Shown: piece after piece, positions 13,873 to 21,248 of the stretch
Layout of the letters: every line of letters starts with the position of its first letter
How positions within the stretch are numbered: the stretch's first letter is position 1
DNA from: Elusimicrobia bacterium ADurb.Bin231
GTDB taxonomy: Bacteria; Elusimicrobiota; UBA8919; MWCF01
Assembly: GCA_002069855.1 (NCBI GenBank)
Contig: MWCF01000068.1
Coordinates: forward strand, 1-38,164
Direction: 5' to 3'
DNA length: 38,164 bases
The notes under the pieces: model-generated
The model's input: only the letters and a program-made list of their open reading frames with translations
Database searches by the model: none
Told to the model about the DNA's origin: nothing
Translations under genes and position numbers: made by a program

Positions 13873-16362
13873 TTAATCTTCTTTTAAAAGTTTCAATTCC
13901 GCGGTTGTACGTTTTCTCATTTCCAATGCGCCCACAAAACATTTCTTTGTGCAGATGGAGCATCCAATGCATTTTGCCGGGTCTATTTCAGGGAAACCTT
14001 TCTTGTCTAAAGAAATTGCCTGGTATGGACATCTTGTGCAGTTCCCGCAGTTTACGCAAAGTTCCTTTATTAAAGAAGAAATCTTTTTTGTGGGAGTCAG
14101 AGCCATGAAATCCTTTATGGGATTGGGTTGAGCTATACCGATCAGTTCTTTCATTGATTTGATTCCGCGTTCTTTCATAAGGTAACTCACGCCGTTTGCC
14201 AACTCGTCGTAAATTCCATATCCGTATTTTGTAACGATAGTGCAGAATTGAACTGTTTTTACTCCCAATGCCAGGAAATGAGCAGCTTGCTTATAGTTCA
14301 TAGGCCCGCCGTTGCCTGAAATTGTAACTCCTACAGGTATAGCATTCGCCAAAGTGAAATAACTTATAGGAGTGACACCTTCACCGCTCATTCCGAAAAC
14401 AATTCCATCTTCCCATTGCGCCTTGTCTATTTTACGAAAATCCATTACAGGGAATGTGTTAGCGAGTGTTATGCCTGCTTTTTTCCCGGGGTACTTATCC
14501 AGCACTTCTTTGATGGCGCGCACTATAACTGCGACTGATGTGACTGCTGCTGTTAGTTTGAATAATTTGGGTACTTCTGGATTGCTTGCTTCCATAATCC
14601 AGTTGATTATTTTTGCGGTCAAACGCGGATTCTGTGAAACTATGTCTCCTTCTGTGCCGTCTCCGCCCTGCGGGCAGGAAAGTGAGTATTCTATACCCAT
14701 TACTCCGGAACTTTCCAGTTTTTTTGTGTTTGACTGCCAGCCCTTCCTGTCGTTTTCGTCATTGCCTGTAACAGGTCCGCCGGTTGATGCCATAGTCAGC
14801 CGGTCCGGATATTCTTTTATTAATTTTTCCACTTCCTTGCAAACTCTGTCTAAATGATGACCTGAGACATTGTCGCAGTTCCCGTAAGTGAGATTATTGA
14901 AGGCGTGCATGTATTCTCCGGGTATGTGTATGGGAACATTATCAAAGGAGGTTTTCATAATTCCGCCGGCCCATCCAGCTTCGTATGCCTTTTTCATCTG
15001 GTCATACCCGTCGGAAGGCGGCGCTGCTGAAAGCAAGAAAGGAGATCTTATGTTCCTTCCAAAAAAATCTGTTTCAAGAGAAATCGGTGTGTGAACATAA
15101 CCCGGCAGAGATATTGTGCTCTTTACATTCTTTTCTATTTTCGGTTGTTTTGTTTTTTGGATATACGCGTCAACTGCGGATGCGGTATTTTTTCCCGCTG
15201 CTACAGCTTCGACAACTGTAGTCGGTCCGTTTACGCAATCTCCCGTTACAAAAATGCCATCCTGTGATATCCCCGGCATGTCAGGTTTGTTTCCTATGGC
15301 GATAATTATATGGTTCACGTCTTCTCTGTTTTGTTTGCTGTTTGGAATATCCTTTAAATCTTTTAAATTGAATTTTTTCCCTGCGGGAAGCATTATTTTT
15401 GAAACGGTAATGCCGCCTATCTTTTTGCCTTTTGCCTTTATCGCAAGTATTTTCGTTCTGCCTGTAACCTCAATTTTATTGTCTAACAATTCTTTTCTTT
15501 CTCTGGGTGTAAGCGGCATTTCAGATATATCTTCAAGCGCAATCATTTCAACATTGCTTGCCCCGTTAAGTTTTGCTGTAACAGCGCAGTCAAGAGCGGA
15601 CGCTCCTCCTCCCTGAACAACAACTTTGCCTTTGAATTTAAATTTTTTCGGATTCATAAGATAATCAATCGCGTTTACCGCTAATTCCTGATTTTCTATA
15701 CCCGGCATAATCGGTTTCCACAATCCTACTGCGATTATCACGGCATCAAATCCCTTTTTTAGAAGTTCTTCCGGATTTTTTACAGGAGATTTTAATTTTA
15801 TTGTTATGTCTCCAAGAGTTTTCAGAAAATCTATATCGGATTTCAGGGCGTTTTTGGGAAGACGGTGGTCGGGAATCATATTACATGTGCCGCCTGCTTT
15901 ATCCATTTTGTCAAATATTACTATTTTGTATCCCATCTGCGAAAGTACTCCGGCGGCTCCGAGTCCTGCCGGACCCGCGCCTATGATTGCCACTTTTTTT
16001 CCGTTTGATCTTGACTTTTTAAATTGCGGTATCCCGCCGAGTTGATTCGCTTTTCTTATGATGTTTGCCTGCAGTTCCGGAATGTTTATAGCGCCGTCAA
16101 AAGATTTATGGGAGCATTTGCTCATACAATGTCTGTCAGGGCATACATGTCCGCATACGCCTCCGAGCGGGTTGTTTTTCATAATCAGCGCTGCAGCGCG
16201 CAGAAAATCCTGTTTCTCTGCTGTTTTGGAAGCCATTATAAAATCAAAAGGCGAACAGTTCGCAGGGCACGCTTTTTCACATGGCCTTTCTTCGCAATAT
16301 TCGCACCTTGAAAGTTCTGCTTTAAGCTGCATGTCGGTTAACGGAACATATTTTTTATTCAC
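13873..16362 (-). CDS. Dihydropyrimidine dehydrogenase-like flavin/Fe-S enzyme (PreT-PreA fusion)
   Basis: An 829-residue multi-domain oxidoreductase in the order of mammalian DPD. The N-terminal Cys-rich Fe-S domain has C20, C23, C28, C32, C36 and C70, C74, C79, C83. A GltD-like FAD/NAD(P)H domain follows (GAGPAG 128-133; second dinucleotide loop QGGGASALDCA 250-260; FVTGDCVNGP 371-380). Then comes a DHOD-like FMN barrel (about 425-735). A 2x[4Fe-4S] ferredoxin tail has CVNCGNCTRC (769-778) and CIGCSICTKKC (798-808). In bacteria this is usually two proteins, PreT and PreA. The active-site loop (LSCPQGGDGTEG, 561-572) is one residue shorter than in DPD, and the position of the catalytic Cys (ACGQ in DPD) reads VSQ, so the substrate may not be uracil or thymine. 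GTG start with AGGAGG 6 bases upstream. It leads the operon with the MocA-like gene and xdhC. Confidence 0.85.
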   Translation of the reverse strand: MNKKYVPLTDMQLKAELSRCEYCEERPCEKACPANCSPFDFIMASKTAEKQDFLRAAALIMKNNPLGGVCGHVCPDRHCMSKCSHKSFDGAINIPELQANIIRKANQLGGIPQFKKSRSNGKKVAIIGAGPAGLGAAGVLSQMGYKIVIFDKMDKAGGTCNMIPDHRLPKNALKSDIDFLKTLGDITIKLKSPVKNPEELLKKGFDAVIIAVGLWKPIMPGIENQELAVNAIDYLMNPKKFKFKGKVVVQGGGASALDCAVTAKLNGASNVEMIALEDISEMPLTPRERKELLDNKIEVTGRTKILAIKAKGKKIGGITVSKIMLPAGKKFNLKDLKDIPNSKQNREDVNHIIIAIGNKPDMPGISQDGIFVTGDCVNGPTTVVEAVAAGKNTASAVDAYIQKTKQPKIEKNVKSTISLPGYVHTPISLETDFFGRNIRSPFLLSAAPPSDGYDQMKKAYEAGWAGGIMKTSFDNVPIHIPGEYMHAFNNLTYGNCDNVSGHHLDRVCKEVEKLIKEYPDRLTMASTGGPVTGNDENDRKGWQSNTKKLESSGVMGIEYSLSCPQGGDGTEGDIVSQNPRLTAKIINWIMEASNPEVPKLFKLTAAVTSVAVIVRAIKEVLDKYPGKKAGITLANTFPVMDFRKIDKAQWEDGIVFGMSGEGVTPISYFTLANAIPVGVTISGNGGPMNYKQAAHFLALGVKTVQFCTIVTKYGYGIYDELANGVSYLMKERGIKSMKELIGIAQPNPIKDFMALTPTKKISSLIKELCVNCGNCTRCPYQAISLDKKGFPEIDPAKCIGCSICTKKCFVGALEMRKRTTAELKLLKED

Positions 16363-16778
16363 TAATATCCTCCTAAAAAAATAAAATTTAATTTTAATAT
16401 TTTATTAAAATATAAGGTTTTAGTCAAGAGGTGTAGAATATTTGAAAATTCAAGCGATAAGCGCGGATAGGAGCCTGAGAGCAAAGCGTTAGCGCGACAC
16501 TTATACAGAGGATACGTTATACGTAACGAGGATTATAAAAAATATATTTCATTTCTTTTCAAATATGTTTTTCAGAATGTTATCTTATTTTGCTCCGGAT
16601 AGATTGTTTTAACCTGTATGCTGAAAAGTTTTTTATTAGGTTTGTTATAAAAAAAATATTTTCCGCTGGGTCGGGGGAGGGAAATTAAATTGCTTATATA
16701 AAATATACGGTAATAAAACATTAAGACGCTGAAAATTGCATTTATCAAAGAAAAACAAGCGAGAATTATAACAATAAT
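16363..16778. other. 416-bp intergenic region with promoter and GC-rich palindromic island
   Basis: Apart from the promoter at 16399-16427, the only conspicuous content is a GC-rich island at about 16452-16532 in otherwise AT-rich DNA. It contains GCGATAAGCGC, GCGTTAGCGC and the palindrome CGTTA-TACG-TAACG (16515-16528). It resembles a degenerate relative of the GAGCGTAAGCGCGG repeats at the right end of the window. No gene or known riboswitch was seen. Confidence 0.4.
16399..16427 (-). promoter_or_regulatory. Putative sigma70-type promoter for the DPD-like operon
   Basis: On the minus strand TTGACT (16427-16422) and TAAAAT (16404-16399) are 17 bases apart. The predicted start is near 16392, about 30 bases before the GTG of the DPD-like gene and its strong AGGAGG. 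Confidence 0.6.
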
Positions 16779-17663
16779 TTAATTTTTAATTTTTGAATTA
16801 TGATTATTCTTTTCAAATTTTTGTTTAACCATCAATTTGTCAGCGCGCTCCAGCAATTTGTCTATAGAACAAGGTTCTTCAGGATCAAAAACAACTATTC
16901 CAAAACTTAAAGATAGAAGATATTTTCTGTGCCCTTTTTCATTTGCCGCATCCAGATTTTGCTGCAGGCGGGTGGTTGTTGTTTCAGTATTGTAATCGCT
17001 TGTTTCCAAAACAAGAGCCACAAATTCATCTCCCTTTAATTTAACAATAATATCTTCGTAACGGAATGTTTCCCTTAGTACTTTTGCTATATCAAGCAAT
17101 GCGAGATCTCCTTCTTTATGACCCCATGTTTTATTGATGTGTTCCAATCCGTCCACATCGGCAAAAACCAACAGCATTTTTTTCTTCAATCTTTGTACAA
17201 GTTTCAGTTGGTGTTCCGCGATATGCATGAATCCCCTGCGGTTATACAACCCTGTAAGTTCGTCTATCAATGAGAGACTTCTGAGCTTTTGCAAAAGTCC
17301 ATGACGTTCTATGGCATAACGCAGAATATGCAGTAGGAATTTCCCGTTTAGTTCTTCTTTTACTATGTAATCCTGCGCTCCTTCATGCACTGCGTGGATA
17401 GCTATTTCTTCGTTGTCAAGTCCGCTTATTATCACAATCGGGAGGGATGCGTTATGCTGGATTTTATACAAGGATTCCATACCGTTGCCGTCCGGCAGGC
17501 TCAGATCCAGCAGGATCACGTCAATGTCCTCTTTTTTGATGTATTCAATGCCCGATGAGAGAGTTTCGGCGATAAATAAATTTATTCTTTCGCCGGTTTC
17601 TTTCAAAGTCTTTTTGAGAATAACTACATCTTCGGCATTGTCCTCAATATATAAGATTCTCAT
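16779..17663 (-). CDS. Response regulator with GGDEF output domain
   Basis: A 294-residue REC-GGDEF protein, predicted to make cyclic di-GMP on phosphorylation. The receiver (1-120) has the acidic pair Glu7/Asp8, phospho-acceptor Asp53 (LLDLSLPDG), Ser80 and Lys102. The GGDEF domain (about 130-280) has DELTGLYNRRGF, the metal-binding Asp169 in FADVDG, and a signature that reads KGDEF (210-214), so the first Gly is Lys. The inhibitory I-site RxxD (RYED, 201-204) sits exactly five residues before it. Whether KGDEF is active needs testing. No histidine kinase is nearby. Start ATG 17663 has a GGGAGGG just upstream. It follows the PP-loop gene by 31 bases and may be the last gene of that operon. 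Confidence 0.92.
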   Translation of the reverse strand: MRILYIEDNAEDVVILKKTLKETGERINLFIAETLSSGIEYIKKEDIDVILLDLSLPDGNGMESLYKIQHNASLPIVIISGLDNEEIAIHAVHEGAQDYIVKEELNGKFLLHILRYAIERHGLLQKLRSLSLIDELTGLYNRRGFMHIAEHQLKLVQRLKKKMLLVFADVDGLEHINKTWGHKEGDLALLDIAKVLRETFRYEDIIVKLKGDEFVALVLETSDYNTETTTTRLQQNLDAANEKGHRKYLLSLSFGIVVFDPEEPCSIDKLLERADKLMVKQKFEKNNHNSKIKN

Positions 17664-17694
17664 CCTACCCTCCCGTCAACAATAAGATAAACTC

Positions 17695-18339
17695 TTATTT
17701 TGCGTTATATCGTTTTTCTGCGATGTAATTTAAGGCAATATTGAGTTTGTTGAGAGTGTATTTTTCCACATATTCGCTTTTTATCCGGTTTTCTCCGAAC
17801 AGACATTTTGCCTGCTGTGGCTTTGCCGGAATACCTGCAGAAAGTATTATATTTTTAATTCTTTCAGATGTTAAATCGTATAAAGGATGTTCGTTTTTTA
17901 TGTTGAATTTTCCGCATAGCCGCGATGCCACTTTGATATATTCCTGTGTTTGTTCCGGATAATAGTTTTGGCTTTTTTGAAATCCGTCGGCAATAATATT
18001 TATATGATTTTTCATGCAGAAAAGTATGGATTCGGAGAGCATCGCGAGTTTGCAGGCGCAGCATACCAGAACCCCGTATTTTTTCACATCCTTTTCAAGA
18101 GTTTTGATAGCCATTTTATGAAACAGATCTTTGCTGTTAAGCATTCTCCATGAACATAATTGCGGGAATTTTTTTATGATGATTTTAGATTTTTTTTCCG
18201 AAAGGTCAAGATCGCTTTCAACGCCGTTGTCAAAAGTTACAAGATAGGTTTTGACGCCCTTTTTAAGATAATAAACTGCCGCTGCTGTGCTGTCAGTCCC
18301 TCCGGAAAAAAGAATCAGAACTTTTTTTTGTTTATTCAT
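17695..18339 (-). CDS. PP-loop (N-type ATP pyrophosphatase) protein
   Basis: A 214-residue protein with the PP-loop SGGTDS at 12-17 (FSGGTDSTAAA). Family members (QueC, ThiI, TtcA, LarE and others) adenylate a substrate, often for sulfur or nitrogen transfer. Cys93, Cys94 and Cys96 (VCCACK) and Cys179 (AKCLFG) could bind a metal/Fe-S cluster or carry persulfide. The DGFQKSQNYYPEQT segment (118-131) replaces the usual substrate loop of QueC, so preQ0 synthesis is not a safe call. I start at ATG 18339; TTG 18354 would add five residues, and neither has a clear ribosome binding site. Its position behind a molybdenum hydroxylase suggests a role in cofactor or Mo-S maturation, or in substrate activation. 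That is inference. Confidence 0.75.
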   Translation of the reverse strand: MNKQKKVLILFSGGTDSTAAAVYYLKKGVKTYLVTFDNGVESDLDLSEKKSKIIIKKFPQLCSWRMLNSKDLFHKMAIKTLEKDVKKYGVLVCCACKLAMLSESILFCMKNHINIIADGFQKSQNYYPEQTQEYIKVASRLCGKFNIKNEHPLYDLTSERIKNIILSAGIPAKPQQAKCLFGENRIKSEYVEKYTLNKLNIALNYIAEKRYNAK

Positions 18340-18438
18340 TCTGTTTTTTAGCAAAAAATACGTTTTACTTCCTCAAAACATCCATAAATCCGAATTTTGC
18401 CGCGAACGAATGTTGCCGGAAGAGCTGTTCAGCATGTG

Positions 18439-18915
18439 TTATTTATTGCCTTTCATATACCTCTGGGCAAGGATTGCTCCTTCAAAAATAGCTTCATATC
18501 CGGTGCATCTGCAAAGATGTTTTGCCAATGCGTTTGTTATTTCTTCTTGCGTGGCGTCTATGTTTTTTGTGAATAGCGCGTAAAGTTCCAGCACTATGCC
18601 CGGGGTGCAGTATCCGCATTGTACTGCGCCGGCTTCTATCAATGCCTTTTGTATAGGGTGTATGGTTTTTCCTTTAGACAGTCCCTCTATTGTCAGAATA
18701 GTTGTTCCGTCTGCTTTTATCGCCGGCATGGAACAACTTTTTTTCGCCTCGCCGTCAACGATTACAGTACATGCTCCGCAGGAGAGATCGTCACATCCCT
18801 TCTTTGTTCCTGTAAGACCAAGTTTATCCCTCAATACATCAACAAGTTTCTCCCAGCCGTCTATTTCCACAGTTCTTTTTATTCCGTTTACGGTAATACT
18901 GATTTTTTGAGCCAT
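18439..18915 (-). CDS. Molybdenum hydroxylase small subunit, 2x[2Fe-2S]
   Basis: A 158-residue CoxS/HcrC-type iron-sulfur subunit. Plant-type cluster ligands are Cys41, Cys46, Cys49 and Cys61 (GCDDLSCGACTV). The C-terminal cluster uses Cys100, Cys103, Cys135 and Cys137 (CGYC, CRC). Length and layout are complete. The spacer after the first Cys reads DDLS rather than the REGE of the window's XdhA, typical of the non-xanthine branch. It starts one base after the large-subunit stop, so the two are translated together. No FAD subunit gene accompanies the pair, so its electron acceptor is unknown. The next gene downstream is the PP-loop protein after 99 bases. Confidence 0.93.
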   Translation of the reverse strand: MAQKISITVNGIKRTVEIDGWEKLVDVLRDKLGLTGTKKGCDDLSCGACTVIVDGEAKKSCSMPAIKADGTTILTIEGLSKGKTIHPIQKALIEAGAVQCGYCTPGIVLELYALFTKNIDATQEEITNALAKHLCRCTGYEAIFEGAILAQRYMKGNK

Positions 18916-18916
18916 T

Positions 18917-21232
18917 TTATTTACCCTCTAATGTTTTTTTGATTTTTTCAGGAGTTACAGGTATTTCAAAGAAATCCACTCCTATAGCGTCGTATATCGC
19001 GTTCAATATTGACGGAGCCACTCCGATAACAGGATGTTCTCCGATTCCTCTTGCTCCGAACGGGCCTATATGTTCCGGAGTCTCTATGAATTCCACGGTG
19101 TATTTCTTAGGCGCGTCCTTTATATTAGGGAATCTATATTTGGAGAAGAACGGATTTAGGCATTTCCCGTTTTTGTCAAATTTTATTTCTTCGCACAATG
19201 TCGCGCCGATAGCCATCATAACTCCTCCGTTGACCTGTCCGCGGATTTGTTTTGGATTGATTACCCTGCCTATGTCGAAACATGACGCGAAGTGGTCAAC
19301 AATAGTTCGTCCCGTAGCTTTTTCTATTCGTATTTCGCACGCTTGCGCGCCGAAAGTGTAGGTTACGCCCATGGAACCCTGCCCGTTTTTATCCGGATTG
19401 CAGTACCTCGGCAACCGGGCATCCGAGGTGGACTGAATTACTTCTCCGACTGTTATTCCGTCCGGATACATATATCCGTGAACCAGCCTGCCGATTTCTA
19501 TCTTTATGCTTGGGTCATGTTTCAAAAATATTTCGTCTCCCGCGTATTCAAGCATATCTGTGTCGACTCTCAATGCCTGAGACGCAGTTTCTTTCAGTTT
19601 TTGTATTGCCTTTTCGCATGCCCTTATTACTGCTCTTCCGCCCTGAATAGTAAACATAGATCCTATTGTCTGCCATTCCCAGGGAGAAAACTGAGTGTCA
19701 ATTTCAGTATAGACCCGTATTCTTTCAGGCGATATTTTTAAAGTTTCTGCTGCGATTTGTCTTACTACGGTTCTCAATCCCTGTCCTACTTCAGCTCCTG
19801 CCATGTTTATGCACACGCTCCCGTCAACATTAAATTTCAAAAAACAACTTTTTGAAGAGAATGGCGCTCCTTTAGGGGATTTCATCAATGCGGAGAAACC
19901 TCTGCCGTAATAATATTTGTCATCTTCTTTGGGTTTTGAACCGGAAAATAGTTTTTTCTTTATGATATCCGAGCATTGTTTTACACTGCCGTTTGATTCC
20001 CAGAGCAGTTCTCCGAGAGCCGTATATTTGCCAGGTCCCAGATAATTCATCTCTCGTAATTTGAAAGAATCTATATTGAGTTTTCTTGCTATTATATCTA
20101 TCATTCTTTCAATGCCGAATTGGGATTCCTGATGCCCATATCCTCGATATGCTCCAACAGGGGTTGTATTTGTATAAATGGAATATCCGTCCAAATAGCA
20201 GTAGGGAAATTCATAAGCTCCGGTGCAGTTGTGCGTAGCTCCTCTCATTATATGGAGGCCTGTATCGACATAAGCGCCTGTCGAATGGTATATTGCTGCT
20301 TGAAGAGCTACGAATTTGCCGTCTTTTTTCACTCCGACCTTGAATTTTGTTCTGATGCCGTGTCCAAGTAAAGAACTTAAAAAATCTTCTTTTCTCGAGC
20401 ACATCCATTTCACGGGCCTTCCCGGCACAAAATGTGCTATCCATGCCACTGTCTGTTCTATGGTAACATCTGATTTGTAGCCGAAACATCCGCCGACTTC
20501 AGGGACATGCACTCTTACATCTCCAATCGGAACTTTATATTTCCGCGCTATGTCTTCTCTAACCACAAAAGGGCATATTGTGGAGGACCATATTTCTATT
20601 GTATTATCTTCATGGAATTGTGCTATTGCTCCGTGCGGCTCTAACGCCGCGGAAGAGCCCCATGGATATACAAATTCGCCTTCAAAAGTATGGTCTGATT
20701 CCTGAAATCCCTTTTCAATATCTCCTTTTTTGCAGCAGTAATGATCCCCTATGTTTGTGCCTGCTTCAGGACCTATTCCCGGAAGATGCCAGTAATTTCC
20801 GCTGTCTGGATGTAAAAGTACCGCATCCTTTTTCAGAGCGTCCATAGCGTCCACTATAACAGGAAGAGGCTCGTATTTTACTTTTATTTTTTTTAACGCT
20901 GTCTTTGCCTGATTCGGGTTTTCCGCGAGTACCGCAGCGACAGGTTCTCCGATATAAAGAACCCTGTCAACAGCCATCGGCAATCTATCTTGCACATTGT
21001 CGCCGAATCTGAAATCGCAGCCTTTGCCTGTAACAATTTTTACCACACCTTCGCTTTTTTTCGCTTCCGAAATATCTATGGAAATAATTTTTGCATGGGC
21101 GTATTCCGGATAAAGAATAGCGGCATAAAGCATGCCCGGCAGTTTTATATCGTCTATAAATACCGCTTTACCTATTGCTTTTTTAATGGCATCGGGTCTG
21201 TCAACATTTTTTCCTATGTATTTAAAGTTCAA
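18917..21232 (-). CDS. Molybdenum hydroxylase large (Mo-pterin) subunit, non-xanthine type
   Basis: A 771-residue catalytic subunit of the xanthine oxidase superfamily. Cofactor loops are GGCFGYKSD (247-255), AYRGYGHQES (361-370) and AGAEVGQG, and the catalytic Glu is in GIGEHPV near the C terminus. The segment that in xanthine dehydrogenase reads QEHFYFE is here SSAALEPHGAIA (193-204), so the purine-binding Glu is absent. The substrate is therefore more likely another N-heterocycle or an aldehyde. The start is TTG, supported by GGAGG 8 bases upstream and alignment of the first strand with homologues. It lies 16 bases after the amidohydrolase gene and one base before the small subunit, a clear operon. 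The pathway role is probably hydroxylation of a ring that the amidohydrolase opens or deaminates (inference). Confidence 0.93.
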   Translation of the reverse strand: MNFKYIGKNVDRPDAIKKAIGKAVFIDDIKLPGMLYAAILYPEYAHAKIISIDISEAKKSEGVVKIVTGKGCDFRFGDNVQDRLPMAVDRVLYIGEPVAAVLAENPNQAKTALKKIKVKYEPLPVIVDAMDALKKDAVLLHPDSGNYWHLPGIGPEAGTNIGDHYCCKKGDIEKGFQESDHTFEGEFVYPWGSSAALEPHGAIAQFHEDNTIEIWSSTICPFVVREDIARKYKVPIGDVRVHVPEVGGCFGYKSDVTIEQTVAWIAHFVPGRPVKWMCSRKEDFLSSLLGHGIRTKFKVGVKKDGKFVALQAAIYHSTGAYVDTGLHIMRGATHNCTGAYEFPYCYLDGYSIYTNTTPVGAYRGYGHQESQFGIERMIDIIARKLNIDSFKLREMNYLGPGKYTALGELLWESNGSVKQCSDIIKKKLFSGSKPKEDDKYYYGRGFSALMKSPKGAPFSSKSCFLKFNVDGSVCINMAGAEVGQGLRTVVRQIAAETLKISPERIRVYTEIDTQFSPWEWQTIGSMFTIQGGRAVIRACEKAIQKLKETASQALRVDTDMLEYAGDEIFLKHDPSIKIEIGRLVHGYMYPDGITVGEVIQSTSDARLPRYCNPDKNGQGSMGVTYTFGAQACEIRIEKATGRTIVDHFASCFDIGRVINPKQIRGQVNGGVMMAIGATLCEEIKFDKNGKCLNPFFSKYRFPNIKDAPKKYTVEFIETPEHIGPFGARGIGEHPVIGVAPSILNAIYDAIGVDFFEIPVTPEKIKKTLEGK

Positions 21233-21248
21233 GGTAACCCTCCAGTGA

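Noticed and set aside
14372-15616. Long open frames on the plus strand across the DPD-like gene
   Set aside because: The DPD-like protein on the minus strand has all domains and cofactor motifs; the opposite frames show only shadow composition.
13873-16362. YgfK-type putative selenate reductase
   Set aside because: YgfK has its barrel domain before the GltD-like domain; here the order is Fe-S, GltD-like, barrel, ferredoxin, as in DPD.
17695-18339. Firm QueC (preQ0 synthase) assignment
   Set aside because: The PP-loop is shared by many families and the substrate loop and Cys pattern do not clearly match; no other queuosine gene is near.
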